Source: Siphonodentalium dalli (taxonomy: Eukaryota > Mollusca > Scaphopoda > Gadilida > Siphonodentaliidae). From it: a DNA stretch of 64,000 nucleotides. The stretch spans positions 198,822,816 to 198,886,815 of the forward strand of contig CP136066.1 in assembly GCA_032622095.1 (NCBI GenBank). The letters run 5' to 3'. A program made the position numbers and the translations under genes. The notes below the pieces were generated by a model. It did no database searches. It was not told where the DNA came from and saw only the letters and a list, made by a program, of their open reading frames with translations. How positions within the stretch are numbered: position 1 is the first letter of the stretch; every line of letters begins with the position of its first letter. This document shows positions 25,355 to 37,332 of the stretch, one piece after another.

Positions 25355-25468
25355 TGTTGGGATATAAGATTTTATGAAACGAGTTTGATAAATTTGATTC
25401 ACAACGAGTCGTAGACGATTTGTGAATCAAATTTATGAAACGAGTTTCATAAAATCTTATATCCCAAC
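25355..25468. repeat. Fold-back hairpin, about 114 bp
   Basis: GTTGGGATATAAGATTTTAT and GAAACGAGTTTGATAAATTT are mirrored around GAGTCGTAGACGATT. Confidence 0.75.
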
Positions 25469-25479
25469 ATAACGAGTAA

Positions 25480-25930
25480 CCTATTGACCAAAAAATGTAG
25501 GAATAAAAGCTCAGACAAAATTATGCATGTTGCAAAAATGTTCTAAGTCGAAAAATGGGAATAACTCCACAAAAGAAAGTCGGACAGACATCATAATCGC
25601 AGGTGCATAGATTCCCATGGTACTAAATATCAGTGCCAAAATTAAAAAACATTGACATAAAAATGTAGGAATAAAAGCTCGGACAAAATTAGGTATGTTG
25701 CAAAAAAAATTCTAAGTCGAAAAAGGGGGATACATGTAACTCGACAAAAAAATGTCGGACAGACGTCATAATCGCAGGTGCACAGGTTCCCATGGTACTA
25801 AATATCTGTACCAAGTTAAAAAAAAAAGACCTACCGGTATAAATGTAGGAATAAAAGCTAGGACAAAATTATACGGACGTACAAGCTGACTCCAGTATAC
25901 CCCCCTAACTTCGTTGCGGGGGGTATAATT
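25480..25930. repeat. Tandem repeat of about 170 bp, with GC hairpin at the end
   Basis: AATGTAGGAATAAAAGCT recurs near 25,494, 25,661 and 25,841, with GGGATAACTCC-type and CATAATCGCAGGTGCA sequence between. It ends in a hairpin (ATACCCCCCTAACTTCG and its inverse, about 25,895-25,926). A single related unit lies at 10,300-10,545. Confidence 0.7.
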
Positions 25931-26099
25931 AATAAAATGTTTGCAGTTTTATTGAACATACAAAGTTGGCCACTGACGGACATTCGCGATTGCACCATCA
26001 ATGCAGCATCACGCCATGCCAGAAATACACTATCTGCAGTGGTTATAATGCAGACTTTAAAAAACAACATAAAATTAATATAAACATTGTATGAAAAAT

Positions 26100-26243
26100 G
26101 AGGTCCAACCCGAGAATGCTAGATGTTGACAAGGTCGACCGCGGTAGGATTGATCACGGTTAAATGCATCAACGCGGTTGAGTAATGCAGTAATGCTGAC
26201 AGTCAACGTCACTAAGGAGGATCAATTAATTAGAGCATAGCTG
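26100..26243. mobile_element. Relic of CCGCTAT-family element (one end)
   Basis: The right end (GATCAATTAATTAGAGCATA then GCTG before TA) matches the inverted terminal sequence of the 57,709 element, and upstream sequence has ACCGCGGT-like motifs. The left end is not clear, so the start is approximate. Confidence 0.45.
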
Positions 26244-26695
26244 TAGCCTGTATCATTAATGCTACAGTGTATATGTTAAAGATAAAAAAAAATGGTTTTC
26301 AATAAATTTCAATTATTCTATTCATATGTCAATCATCTTGATTGAAAATAAGAAACATTCTTTGGGAAGCCAACAAAATATTTGGGTACAGAGTTTTTTT
26401 TAGGGTAGGTAGCAGACCGGTTTAGTTTTAAAAATGGCCATCCAGGAGACTTTTGCGGTAGATATCAGGAGGTATGCCCAAATATGCTCATGTTCGAAAA
26501 ACAAAATTTTACTTGTTGAAGTTACTTCTTGGGCCAAATGCAGGAGAAATTAGGGTCTTCAATATTTTGGAGGTTTTCCCTATGGAAATCCGGGAGTCTC
26601 ACGGACAATCCGTGAAACTTAACAGCTCTGGTAGGTAGGGTCAGGGCAAACAAAATACAAATTTAATTTGTTGGCCTCAGATCATGAGATGAAAG

Positions 26696-26920
26696 TTACT
26701 GGTACATTAACAGCGACATATTATCATCGTTCGAGTCAACCAGCTTCATAAGTTACTGGCACATTAACACTGACATATTATCATCGTTCGAGTGAACCAG
26801 CTTCACAAATTACTGGTACATTAACACTGACATATTATCATCGTTCGAGTGAACCAGCTTCATAAGTTACTCGTACATTAACACTGACATATTATCATCG
26901 TTCGAATGAACCAGCTTCAT
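26696..26920 (-). repeat. 57-bp tandem repeat, about 4 copies, continuing the end of exon A
   Basis: Units begin at 26,696, 26,753, 26,810 and 26,867 and share CATATTATCATCGTTCGA. The unit at 26,867 is the coding end of exon A (MKLVHSNDDNMSVLMYE-stop). The other three lie past the stop and, read in the same frame, repeat nearly the same peptide, with a stop in the next unit (LMYQ-stop). The 3'UTR therefore carries tandem copies of the terminal coding segment. Confidence 0.9.
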
Positions 26921-27163
26921 GTGTCTGTTCAGTAGGTATTTAACAGAATAACTTTTTGAGCACAAAATACATTTGTGAGTCTTTTCTCCTGTGTGGTTTG
27001 CTGTATGGCGTTCCTGTTCAACCAAAGTAGCGAATGTTCTGTCACAATACATACAGGAGAATCGGTGGGGCTTATGAAAGCGCCCCATATGAGCCATGAA
27101 GTTCCCGTATGTTGCGTACTGCCGTTGACATAACGTGCAAATCATCATGTTGCTTGGACTGAT
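26867..27163 (-). CDS. Alternative terminal exon A: three C2H2 zinc fingers
   Basis: The acceptor TTCTTTTTCAG|ATCAGTCC at 27,163 is phase 0. The exon encodes 98 residues plus TAA. The fingers are CTLC-x12-H-x4-H, CMYC-x12-H-x3-H and CILC-x12-H-x4-H, with the classical TGEK linker before the third. The C-terminal tail is short (SNDDNMSVLMYE). All zinc ligands are present, so three zinc-binding modules are expected. Joined to exons 1-3 the protein would be about 537 residues. It shares finger spacing and the H(K/E)xH(K/R/Q) joint between fingers 1 and 2 with exons B and C, so the three are paralogous cassettes. The last part of the coding sequence is tandemly duplicated just downstream. A weak ATTAAA poly(A) signal candidate lies at 26,667-26,662. 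The ATG inside the exon is not needed as a start. Confidence 0.85.
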   Translation of the reverse strand: MSPSNMMICTLCQRQYATYGNFMAHMGRFHKPHRFSCMYCDRTFATLVEQERHTANHTGEKTHKCILCSKSYSVKYLLNRHMKLVHSNDDNMSVLMYE

Positions 27164-27226
27164 CTGAAAAAGAATGAATTCTAAAATTCATTCACTGGTA
27201 TTTAAAATTTCAATTTTCATCAAGTA

Positions 27227-27442
27227 CAGTAATGCTCTAAGTAATCGACTTCTTAACCACAGCAGAATTATGGGTAACTTTTCAGGATTTAGTCGGAAAT
27301 ATGGCTTGTTGCCATTCATCAGAAAGCTTTCATCGGGGAGAGCTTTCCGATGAATGGCAACAAGCCATATTTCCTACTAAATCCTGAAAAGTTACCCATA
27401 ATTCAGCTGTGGTTAAGAAGTCGATTACTTAGAGCATTACTG
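27227..27442. mobile_element. Fold-back MITE (CAGTAATGCCC), copy 6
   Basis: A complete TA-flanked hairpin (CAGTAATGCTCTAAGTAATC). It lies 63 bp from the splice acceptor of zinc-finger exon A, in the intron. Confidence 0.88.
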
Positions 27443-27534
27443 TATTTGTTTATCTTGCGTCACAGGTTGATATTTTATGTGTCAATTAGGCCAAGTTTCC
27501 TTTGAAAAAAAATCAGCTTCAAACCTGAATTTAA

Positions 27535-27652
27535 TGTGTCGGACAATTGCAGAATGTGGTCCCCAGATGGTGAAATTAGTGACGCTATCCTGCCCAGCAG
27601 GCTAGCATCACCAAAGTAACCCTCTGGGGATCTCATTCTGCTTAGACCTTAA
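27535..27652. mobile_element. Palindromic GAATGAGGTCC family, partial copy
   Basis: GTGTCGGACAATTGCAGAAT, GGTCCCCAGATGGTGAA and the mirrored CTCTGGGGATCTCATTCTGC identify it. The outer right arm is missing. Confidence 0.7.
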
Positions 27653-27829
27653 CTGCTATGGGAGACCAAGGATCAGATTGAAATTCCCCAGTTGAAGTTG
27701 GTGATGTTCACCCATTATTCACCTTACTTGTATGTATATTACCTTCTGCAAATTAAGGGATATAGAAACTCAACAGAAGGGAAAAGTAACTGAAACATAG
27801 ATACTTCCCAGAAGATGAGGCCTTATTAT

Positions 27830-27952
27830 ATGTAGGTCCCCAGAGGGTGAATTTGGTGATGCTAGGCTGCCATGCAGGATAGCGTCACTAAATTCACCCA
27901 CTGGGGACCGTATTCTGCAAATATCAGACACACTAAATTCAGGCTTGACCAG
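27830..27952. mobile_element. Palindromic GAATGAGGTCC family, partial copy
   Basis: It contains GGTCCCCAGAGGGTGAATTT, the inverted apex around GCTGCCATGCAGGATAGC and the right outer arm ATCAGACACACTAAATTCAG. The left outer arm is lost. Confidence 0.7.
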
Positions 27953-28480
27953 CTTGTGAACTTGGTTGGTCTAAATGCTGGTATTTTAGTCGAAGTTCCC
28001 AATTTGAAAATTTCACACCAAAATGGGAGGGAATTTGATGCGGTTGTCTAACACATAAATACCAACCAGCAAGTTATAAAAAAATAAGTAAAATAATTAG
28101 CTCAATTCATTCTCATGCAATAATATACAAATGTATTTAAATTTTTTGTTATGGAAATTGTTTAGGGAATATAAGATATTCCTGCGAACCAATTTCCATT
28201 TTACAGTGATTTAACATGCATCGAGTTATTGATTAGAATAAACTTATTTTCCTGTAACAATAAATAATATTATATTAGTAAATAATTGCAATGAATGTTT
28301 GAAATGGTTTAAACTTCTTGGAATTCTGAGATCATAGAATTCAAACAGCAAGTTTCTTGAGGGTATCTACCCCCATTTGATTTTTAATTAGTTATCTTTG
28401 ATTTTCTAGGAGTTTCACTTGACTCAACATGATGATTTGCACTGATTCTAATGTACATCTACTCAGGGAAGTTAACATGT

Positions 28481-28565
28481 TGATTGCTGACTCAAATTCA
28501 ATTACATGTAAAAAGTACGAGATAACTCGTAGTCAGCAGTCAACATGTTATAGCCCAATGGAGGT
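28481..28565. repeat. Direct repeat, copy 1 of 2
   Basis: About 85 bp recurring at 28,831-28,921 in the same orientation (CAAATTCAATTACATGTAAA, then TTATAGCCCAATGGAGG). Its ends are also mutually inverted (AACATGTTGA...TCAACATGTT). Confidence 0.75.
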
Positions 28566-28830
28566 GAGTCGAGGGGGGGGGGATAGATACCATCTCCCAT
28601 AGAATACCGTTTTTCTTATAGCAATAACCCACATGCTTCACTCCATTTCATCTTCTGTAACTTTCTCTACCCCTCTTCCTATCTCTATTCAGTCTAAAAC
28701 TCTCTCTCTCCATCTCTCTCTCATATAGAAACATAGATCAATTTACCATTTATTTTTGTTGTACATGTATACCATGTCATTCATTAACATGTTCTTGATT
28801 TCAATCAAAATATTCAAAAATAAAAATAAA

Positions 28831-28921
28831 AATGTTGACTTCCTACCTCAAATTCAATTACATGTAAAAAGTACGAGATAACTCGTAGTCGGCAGTCAAT
28901 ATGTTATAGCCCAATGGAGGT
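28831..28921. repeat. Direct repeat, copy 2 of 2
   Basis: Match to 28,481-28,565. The 265 bp between them include CT-rich microsatellite-like sequence. Confidence 0.75.
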
Positions 28922-29026
28922 TTGGTGCCTGAAATTATGCTCAATGTTGTTACATCCTGGTCCGGTTGTGGCACCAAAATAGGAAAATGATGTGTTTTAG
29001 AGAGACAGCAATAGCTATTTTGTTAA

Positions 29027-29463
29027 AGGTACTCAATCCGATCAGACGGTCCCCATATCAAGATACATCAACGCAACAACATTTCTTCAAAACATGCTTT
29101 AGTTATCATAATTTATTTATTGCAACAAAATAATGCTAACCACTGTCAACTACATGTACGGTATCAAATTTCCCAATACTTGTTATTTATCAACATTTTG
29201 TTCAACAAAATATGGCTGTATTATCACAAAATTTGACAGTATTACCACTTGTTTTTAGAGTTATCCATTTTCAGCCGCAATTTTGACCGAGACCATTGAA
29301 GGTAAGTTTCTGGGCCACAAACAATTGAAATAACAAATTTCAAAAATCGATATCTGATCACTCTGAGCTTTGATGGGTGGGTTCCTCGACTTGAATCAAA
29401 TATTTTTTACCCCCGAAGCCAAAGAAATAGTAACTTAGGGGTGTTTAATCGGAATGAGTACCT
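29027..29463. mobile_element. TTAA-flanked AGGTACTCAA element, copy 7 (437 bp)
   Basis: TTAA at 29,023-29,026 and 29,464-29,467, ends AGGTACTCAATCCGATCAG and inverted GAATGAGTACCT. It sits about 300 bp before the left edge of the satellite. Confidence 0.85.
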
Positions 29464-29769
29464 TTAAATGTCCATAAATAAAGCCACATGGATGAAATCA
29501 TGCAACTGCATTGTCATAATCAAGTCACCACAGTGGTCAGGTGTGTGTCTGTACCTATATGTATAAGATGTCAACTAATGGTACTAAAATGAAAAATAAA
29601 TAGAAGAGACTACACATCACAATATTTATAGCTTTCATACATACACCTGTACATGTATATAACGGTACCTAAGATTGGCTGATTATCCAGACAGCAAACA
29701 TGTTCTTAACAAGATATCGGTACACTTTCTTCAACAACATCGCTTTGCCCCAACCATTTTTTATCTAAA

Positions 29770-32700
29770 TCAGCATGACCTACCGACATCATAGAGTAGC
29801 TAAATCAGCAGAACCCACCAACATGATAGCTAAATCAGCAGGACCCACCAACATGATAGCTAAATCAGCAGGACCCACCAACATCATAGCTAAATCAGCA
29901 GGACCCACCAACATCATAGCCCAATCAGCAGAACCCACCAACATGATATCTAAATCAGCAGGACCCACCAACATCATAGCTAAATCAGCAGGACCCACCC
30001 ACATCATAGCTAAATCAGCAGGTCCCACCAACATGATATCTAAATCAGCAGGACCCACCAACATCATAGCTAAATCAGCAGGACCCACCAACATCATAGC
30101 TAAATCAGCAGGACCCACCAACATCATAGCTAAATCAGCAGGACCCACCCACATCATAGCTAAATCAGCAGGTCCCACCAACATGATATCTAAATCAGCA
30201 GAACCCACCAACATGATAGCTAAATCAGCAGAACCCACCAACATGATAGCTAAATCAGCAGGACCCACCAACATGATAGCTAAATCAGCAGGACCCACCA
30301 ACATCATAGCTAAATCAGCAAGGCCCACCAACATCATAGCTAAATCAGCAGGGCCCGGCCACCCTCATCATAGCTAAATCAGCAGGACCCACCAACATGA
30401 TAGCTAAATCAGCAGGATCCACCAACATGATAGCTAAATCAGCAGGACCCACCAACATCATAGCTAAATCAGCAGGACCCATCAACATGATAGCTAAATC
30501 AGCAGGACCCACCAACATCATAGCTAAATCAGCAGGACCCACCAACATCATAGCTAAATCAGCAAGGCCCACCAACATCATAGCTAAATCAGCAGGGCCC
30601 GGCCACCCTCATCATAGCTAAATCAGCAGGACCCACCAACATGATAGCTAAATCAGCAGGATCCACCAACATCATAGCTAAATCAGCAGGACCCACCAAC
30701 ATCATATCTAAATCAGCAGGATCCACCAACATGATAGCTAAATCAGCAGGACCCACCAACATCATATCTAAATCAGCAGGATCCACCAACATGATAGCTA
30801 AATCAGCAGGATCCACCAACATCATAGCTAAATCAGCAAGGCCCACCAACATCATAGCTAAATCAGCAGGACCCACCAACATGATAGCTAAATCAGCAGG
30901 ACCCACCAACATGATAGCTAAATCAGCAGGTCCCACCAACATGATAGCTAAATCAGCAGGATCCACCAACATCATAGCTAAATCAGCAGGACCCACCAAC
31001 ATCATAGCTAAATCAGCAGGACCCATCAACATCATATCTAAATCAGCAGGACCCACCAACATCATATCTAAATCAGCAGGACCCACCAACATGATAGCTA
31101 AATCAGCAGGATCCACCAACATCATAGCTAAATCAGCAGGACCCACCAACATCATAGCTAAATCAGCAGGACCCACCAACATCATATCTAAATCAGCAGG
31201 ATCCACCAACATGATAGCTAAATCAGCAGGATCCACCAACATCATAGCTAAATCAGCAGGATCCACCAACATCATATCTAAATCAGCAGGACCCACCAAC
31301 ATCATATATAAATCAGCAGGATCCACCAACATCATATCTAAATCAGCAGGACCCACCAACATGATAGCTAAATCAGCAGGATCCACCAACATCATAGCTA
31401 AATCAGCAGGACCCACCAACATCATAGCTAAATCAGCAGGACCCACCAACATCATATCTAAATCAGCAGGATCCACCAACATGATAGCTAAATCAGCAGG
31501 ATCCACCAACATCATAGCTAAATCAGCAGGATCCACCAACATGATAGCTAAATCAGCAGGACCCACCAACATCATATCTAAATCAGCAGGATCCACCAAC
31601 ATGATAGCTAAATCAGCAGGACCCACCAACATCATAGCTAAATCAGCAGAACCCACCAACATCATAGCTAAATCAGCAGGTCCCACCAACATGATAGCTA
31701 AATCAGCAGGACCCACCAACATGATAGCTAAATCAGCAGGACCCATCAACATGATAGCTAAATCAGCAGGACCCACCAACATTACAGCTAAAGCAGCAGG
31801 ACCCACCAACATTACAGCTAAATCAGCAGGACCCACCAACATTACAGCTAAAGCAGCAGGACCCACCAACATCATAGCTAAATCAGCAGGACCCACCAAC
31901 ATGATAGCTAAATCAGCAGGACCCCACCAACATGATAGCTAAATCAGCAGAACCCACCAACATCATAGCTAAATCAGCAGGACCCACCAACATGATAGCT
32001 AAATCAGCAGAACCCACCAACATGATAGCTAAATCAGCAGGTCCCACCAACATGATAGCTAAATCAGCAGAACCCACCAACATGATAGCTAAATCAGCAG
32101 GTCCCACCAACATGATAGCTAAATCAGAAGAACCCACCAACATGATAGCTAAATCAGCAGGTCCCACCAACATGATAGCTAAATCAGAAGAACCCACCAA
32201 CATGATAGCTAAATCAGCAGAACCCATCAACAGCATAGCTAAATCAGCAGGACCCACCAACATCATAGCTAAATCAGCAGGACCCACCAACATGATAGCT
32301 AAATCAGCAGAACCCACCAACATCATAGCTAAATCAGAAGAACCCACCAACATGATAGCTAAATCAGCAGAACCCATCAACATCATAGCTAAATCAGCAG
32401 GACCCACCAACATGATAGCTAAATCAGCAGGACCCACCAACATCATAGATAAATCAGCAGGACCCACCAACATGATAGCTAAATCAGCAGGACCCACCAA
32501 CATGATAGCTAAATCAGCAGGTCCCACCAACATGATAGCTAAATCAGCAGGACCCACCAACATGATAGCTAAATCAGCAGGTCCCACCAACATGATAGCT
32601 AAATCAGAAGAACCCACCAACATGATAGCTAAATCAGCAGAACCCATCAACATCATAGCTAAATCAGCAGGACCCACCAACATGATAGCTAAATCAGCTG

Positions 32701-35700
32701 GACCCACCAACATGATAGCTAAATCAGCAGGACCCACCAACATGATAGCTAAATCAGCAGGACCCACCAACATCATAGCTAAATCAGCAGGACCCACCAA
32801 CATGATAGCTAAATCAGCAGGTCCCACCAACATGATAGCTAAATCAGAAGAACCCACCAACATGATAGCTAAATCAGCAGAACCCATCAACATCATAGCT
32901 AAATCAGCAGGACCCACCAACATGATAGCTAAATCAGCTGGACCCACCAACATGATAGCTAAATCAGCAGGACCCACCAACATGATAGCTAAATCAGCAG
33001 GACCCACCAACATTATAGCTAAATCAGCAGAACCCACCAACATGATAGCTAAATCAGCAGGACCCACCAACATCATAGCTAAATCAGCAGAACCCACCAA
33101 CATGATAGCTAAATCAGCAGAACCCACCAACATGATAGCTAAATCAGCAGAACCCACCAACATCATAGCTAAATCAGCAGGACCCACCAACATGATAGCT
33201 AAATCAGCAGGACCCACCAACATCATAGCCCAATCAGCAGAGCCCACCAACATGATAGCTAAATCAGCAGGACCCACCAACATGATAGCCCAATCAGCAG
33301 GACCCACCAACATGATAGCCCAATCAGCAGGACCCACCAACATGATAGCCCAATCAACAGGACCCACCAACATGATAGCTAAATCAGCAGAGCCCACCAA
33401 CATGATAGCTAAATCAGCAGAACCCACCAACATGATAGCCCAATCAACAGGACCCACCAACATGATAGCTAAATCAGCAGAACCCATCAACATCATAGCT
33501 AAATCAGCAGGACCCACCAACATGATAGCTAAATCAGCAGGACCCACCAACATGATAGCTAAATCAGCAGGACCCACCAACATGATAGCTAAATCAGCAG
33601 GACCCACCAACATGATAGCTAAATCAGCAGGACCCACCAACATGATAGCTAAATCAGCAGGTCCCACCAACATGATATCTAAATCAGCAGAACCCACCAA
33701 CATGATAGCTAAATCAGCAGGACCCATCAACATCATAGCTAAATCAGCAGGACCCACCAACATGATAGCTAAATCAGCAGAACCCACCAACATGATAGCT
33801 AAATCAGCAGGACCCACCAACATGATAGCTAAATCAGCAGAACCCACCAACATCATAGCTAAATCAGCAGGACCCACCAACATGATAGCTAAATCAGCAG
33901 AACCCACCAACATCATAGCTAAATCAGCAGGACCCACCAACATGATAGCTAAATCAGCAGAGCCCATCAACATCATAGCTAAATCAGCAGAACCCACCAA
34001 CATGATAGCTAAATCAGCAGGACCCACCAACATGATAGCTAAATCAGCAGAGCCCATCAACATCATAGCTAAATCAGCAGAACCCACCAACATGATAGCT
34101 AAATGAGCAGGACCCACCAACATCATAGCTAAATCAGCAGAGCCCATCAACATCATAGCTAAATCAGCAGAACCCACCAACATGATAGCTAAATCAGCAA
34201 CAACCACCAACATCATAGCTAAATCAGCAGAGCCCATCAACATCATAGCTAAATCAGCAGAACCCACCAACATGATAGCTAAATCAGCAACAACCACCAA
34301 CATCATAGCTAAATCAGCCGGATCCACCAACATCATAGCTAAATCAGCAGGATCCACCAACATCATAGCCAAATCAGCAGGATCCACCAACATCATAGCT
34401 AAATCAGCCGGATCCACCAACATCATAGCTAAATCAGCCGGATCCACCAACATCATAGCTAAATCAGCAACAACCACCAACATCATAGCTAAATCAGCAG
34501 GACCCACCAACATCATAGCTTAGCTAAATCAGCAGGACCCACCAACATCATAGCTAAATCATCAGGACCCACCAACATCATAGCTAAATCAGCAGGACCC
34601 ACCAACATCATAGCTAAATCAGCAGGACCCACCAACATCATAGCTAAATCAGCAGTACCCACCAACAGCATAGCCTAAATCAGCAACAACCACCAACATA
34701 GCTAAATCAACAACACCCACCAACATAGCTAAATCAGCAGGACCCACCAACATCATAGCTAAATCAGCAGGACCCACCCACATCATAGATAAATCAGCAG
34801 GACCCACCAACAGCATAGCCTAAATCAGCAGGACCCACCCACATCATAGCTAAATCAGCAGGACCCAGCAACATCATAGATAAATCAGCAGGACCCAAAA
34901 GCATCGTAGCTAAATCAGCAGGACCCACCAACATCATAGCTAAATCATCAGGACCCACCAACATCATAGCTAAATCAGCAGCACCCACCAACATCATAGC
35001 TAAATCAGCAGGACCCACCAACATCATAGCTAAATCAGCAGTACCCACCAACAGCATAGCCTAAATCAGCAACAACCACCAACATAGCTAAATCAACAAC
35101 ACCCACCAACATAGCTAAATCAGCAGGACCCACCAACATCATAGCTAAATCAGCAGGACCCACCCACATCATAGATAAATCAGCAGGACCCACCAACAGC
35201 ATAGCCTAAATCAGCAGGACCCACCCACATCATAGCTAAATCAGCAGGACCCACCAACATCATAGATAAATCAGCAGGACCCAAAAGCATCGTAGCTAAA
35301 TCAGCAGGACCCACCAACATCATAGCTAAATCAGCAGGACCCACCAACATCATAGCTAAATCAGCAGAACCCACCAATAGAATAACCATATAAGCCGGAA
35401 CCACAAACTCATAGCCCAATCAGCAAGACCTACCAACATCATAGCTAAATCAGCAGGACCCACCAACATCATAGCTAAATCAGCAGGACCCACCAACATC
35501 ATAGCTAAATCAGCAGGACCCACCAACATCATAGATAAATCAGCAGGACCTACCAACATCATAGCCCAATCAACAAGACCCACCAAAAGCATAGCCCAAT
35601 CAGCAGAACAAACATCATAGCTAAATCAGCAAGACCCACCAACATCATAGCCCAATAAGCAAGGCTCACCCACATCATAGCCCAATCAGCAGGACCCACC

Positions 35701-36128
35701 AACATCATAGCTAAATCAGCAGGACCCACCTACATCATAGCTAAATCAGCAGGACCCACCGACATCATAGCTAAATCAGCAAGGCCCACCAACATCATAG
35801 CCCAATAAGCAAGGCCCACCCACATCATAGCCCAATCAGCAAGACCCACCAACATCATAGCTAAATCAGCATGACCCACCAACATCATAGCTAAATCAGC
35901 AGAACCCACCAATAGAATAACCATATCAGCCGGAACCACAAACTCATAGCCCAATCAGCAAGACCTACCAACATCATAGCTAAATCAGCAGGACCCACCA
36001 ACATCATAGCCCAATAAGCAAGGCCCACCCACATCATAGCCCAATCAGCAGGACCCACCAACATCATAGCTAAATCAGCAGGACCCACCAACATCATAGC
36101 TAAATCAGCAGGACCCACCGACATCATA
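29770..36128. repeat. 30-bp satellite array, left block
   Basis: About 210 head-to-tail copies of a 30-bp unit containing CATCATAGCTAAATCAGCAG and CCCACCAA. Left-block units often have ATGATA in place of ATCATA and vary at a few fixed positions (GGACCC, GGATCC, GAACCC, GGTCCC). Because the period is a multiple of three, frames of several hundred codons stay open on both strands (plus: IIAKSAGPTN; minus: MLVGPADLAM). Near 34,670-35,960 the array is less regular, with short units and CATAGCCTAAATC variants. It lies in the intron between exon 3 and exon A. It is called satellite and not gene because units differ at silent and replacement sites alike and no start, splice or promoter context is seen. 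Confidence 0.95.
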
Positions 36129-37332
36129 CCGCTATACTTAAAGTAATTGACCATCTATAACGCGGTGCCACCCCGTTAATACCGCAGTATGATACCGCGG
36201 TATCCCGTATACCGCGGTACTGATACCGCTTATTAACGCTTCAACACCGCGCACACCGCGGTGACACCACGATGGGTGAGGTCACGGTTCGCGATACCGC
36301 GGTGATTTTAACGGACAATTTGCGCGGAAAAAAACAAAGGACACTGAAGAAATCTTCATTTATTGTGGTTATTTTATTTACTTATTATTGACGATGTTTT
36401 TTTGCCAATAGTGATTTGTCCATGTGTATAATATGCTTTTGCCAATAGTGATTTCTTTATGTGTCTGAGTCATCAAAAACTATCTCTTGAGTGAATTGTT
36501 TTTCTCGTCTCCATATAACCAATAGATATTGATAGACGGTTAACGTCTTCCTTCGAAAATCCGATATATCCGACCTAACTTAGTTTTTACCCTCGACTCT
36601 GTTTATTGTCGTTGAACTTTATAGGATTTATTTTTATTTTATATTTGAAACATCGTGCATGTATACATGTTGACCCATCGACGTATGCATGCATATAGAC
36701 ATAGGTCGATGATAAACCTACATGAGAATGCATATCAGTTTTAGTTGCGATGCAGGGTACAGGTAGGTAAGAATTATCTGAGTGACCCAAATAATTTTCC
36801 AATATCATCATATTTCTCTTGCTATTCCACATAGTTCAAATCTTTTTGGATTTATTCCGTATCCCCTGCTCTGATTTTCATAAATAAACCGCGAATAAAG
36901 CATGTGATTGACTATCCTACGACATTTCCAGCTACGATTTTTACGTACACACGACTGCGATTACGTCGCAAGTGGAGGTTATCAAGGATACACCACGATT
37001 TCGCATCTAAAATCAAACGGTGACATTGTCGTCAGCATGCGCAATCCAATTATCGGTTACTTCCGGCCTCGACGGAAATCTTTCCACTTATAATTGAATC
37101 GTTGTCTGAACATTCACTAAATGCATCCCTTCAAAGAGTTCCATGAAAATCACAGCGGTATTCAAAACATTTAACACGATGCCCACTATCAGACCGCGGT
37201 ATCCTTACCGCTCGATACCGTAACTCCACCGCCGTGACCGTCTCGATACCACTACCGTTTATTACCGGTATCACCGCGGTCATGACTGGGGTATCACCCC
37301 GTTTTTCTGGTCAATTACTTTGAGAATAGCGG
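36129..37332. mobile_element. 1.2-kb TA-flanked inverted-repeat transposon inside the satellite
   Basis: The left end begins CCGCTATACT and runs into AAAGTAATTGACC. The right end is its inverted match (GGTCAATTACTTTGAGAAT then AGCGG). The satellite reads CATCATA before and TAGCTAAATC after, so the target TA is duplicated and the split 30-bp unit is restored when the element is removed. Both ends carry clustered palindromic CCGCGGTA/ACCGCGGT motifs. The centre (about 36,330-37,150) is unique-looking and has no recognisable transposase, so the element appears non-autonomous. TA duplication is typical of the Tc1/mariner superfamily, but the ends do not match a family I can name. Confidence 0.88.

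Larger units (their letters stand above)
23657..26099. other. Intron between exons A and B, mostly old repeats
   Basis: Beyond the MITE at 24,767 and the repeats from 25,355, no coding sequence is recognised. Confidence 0.4.
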
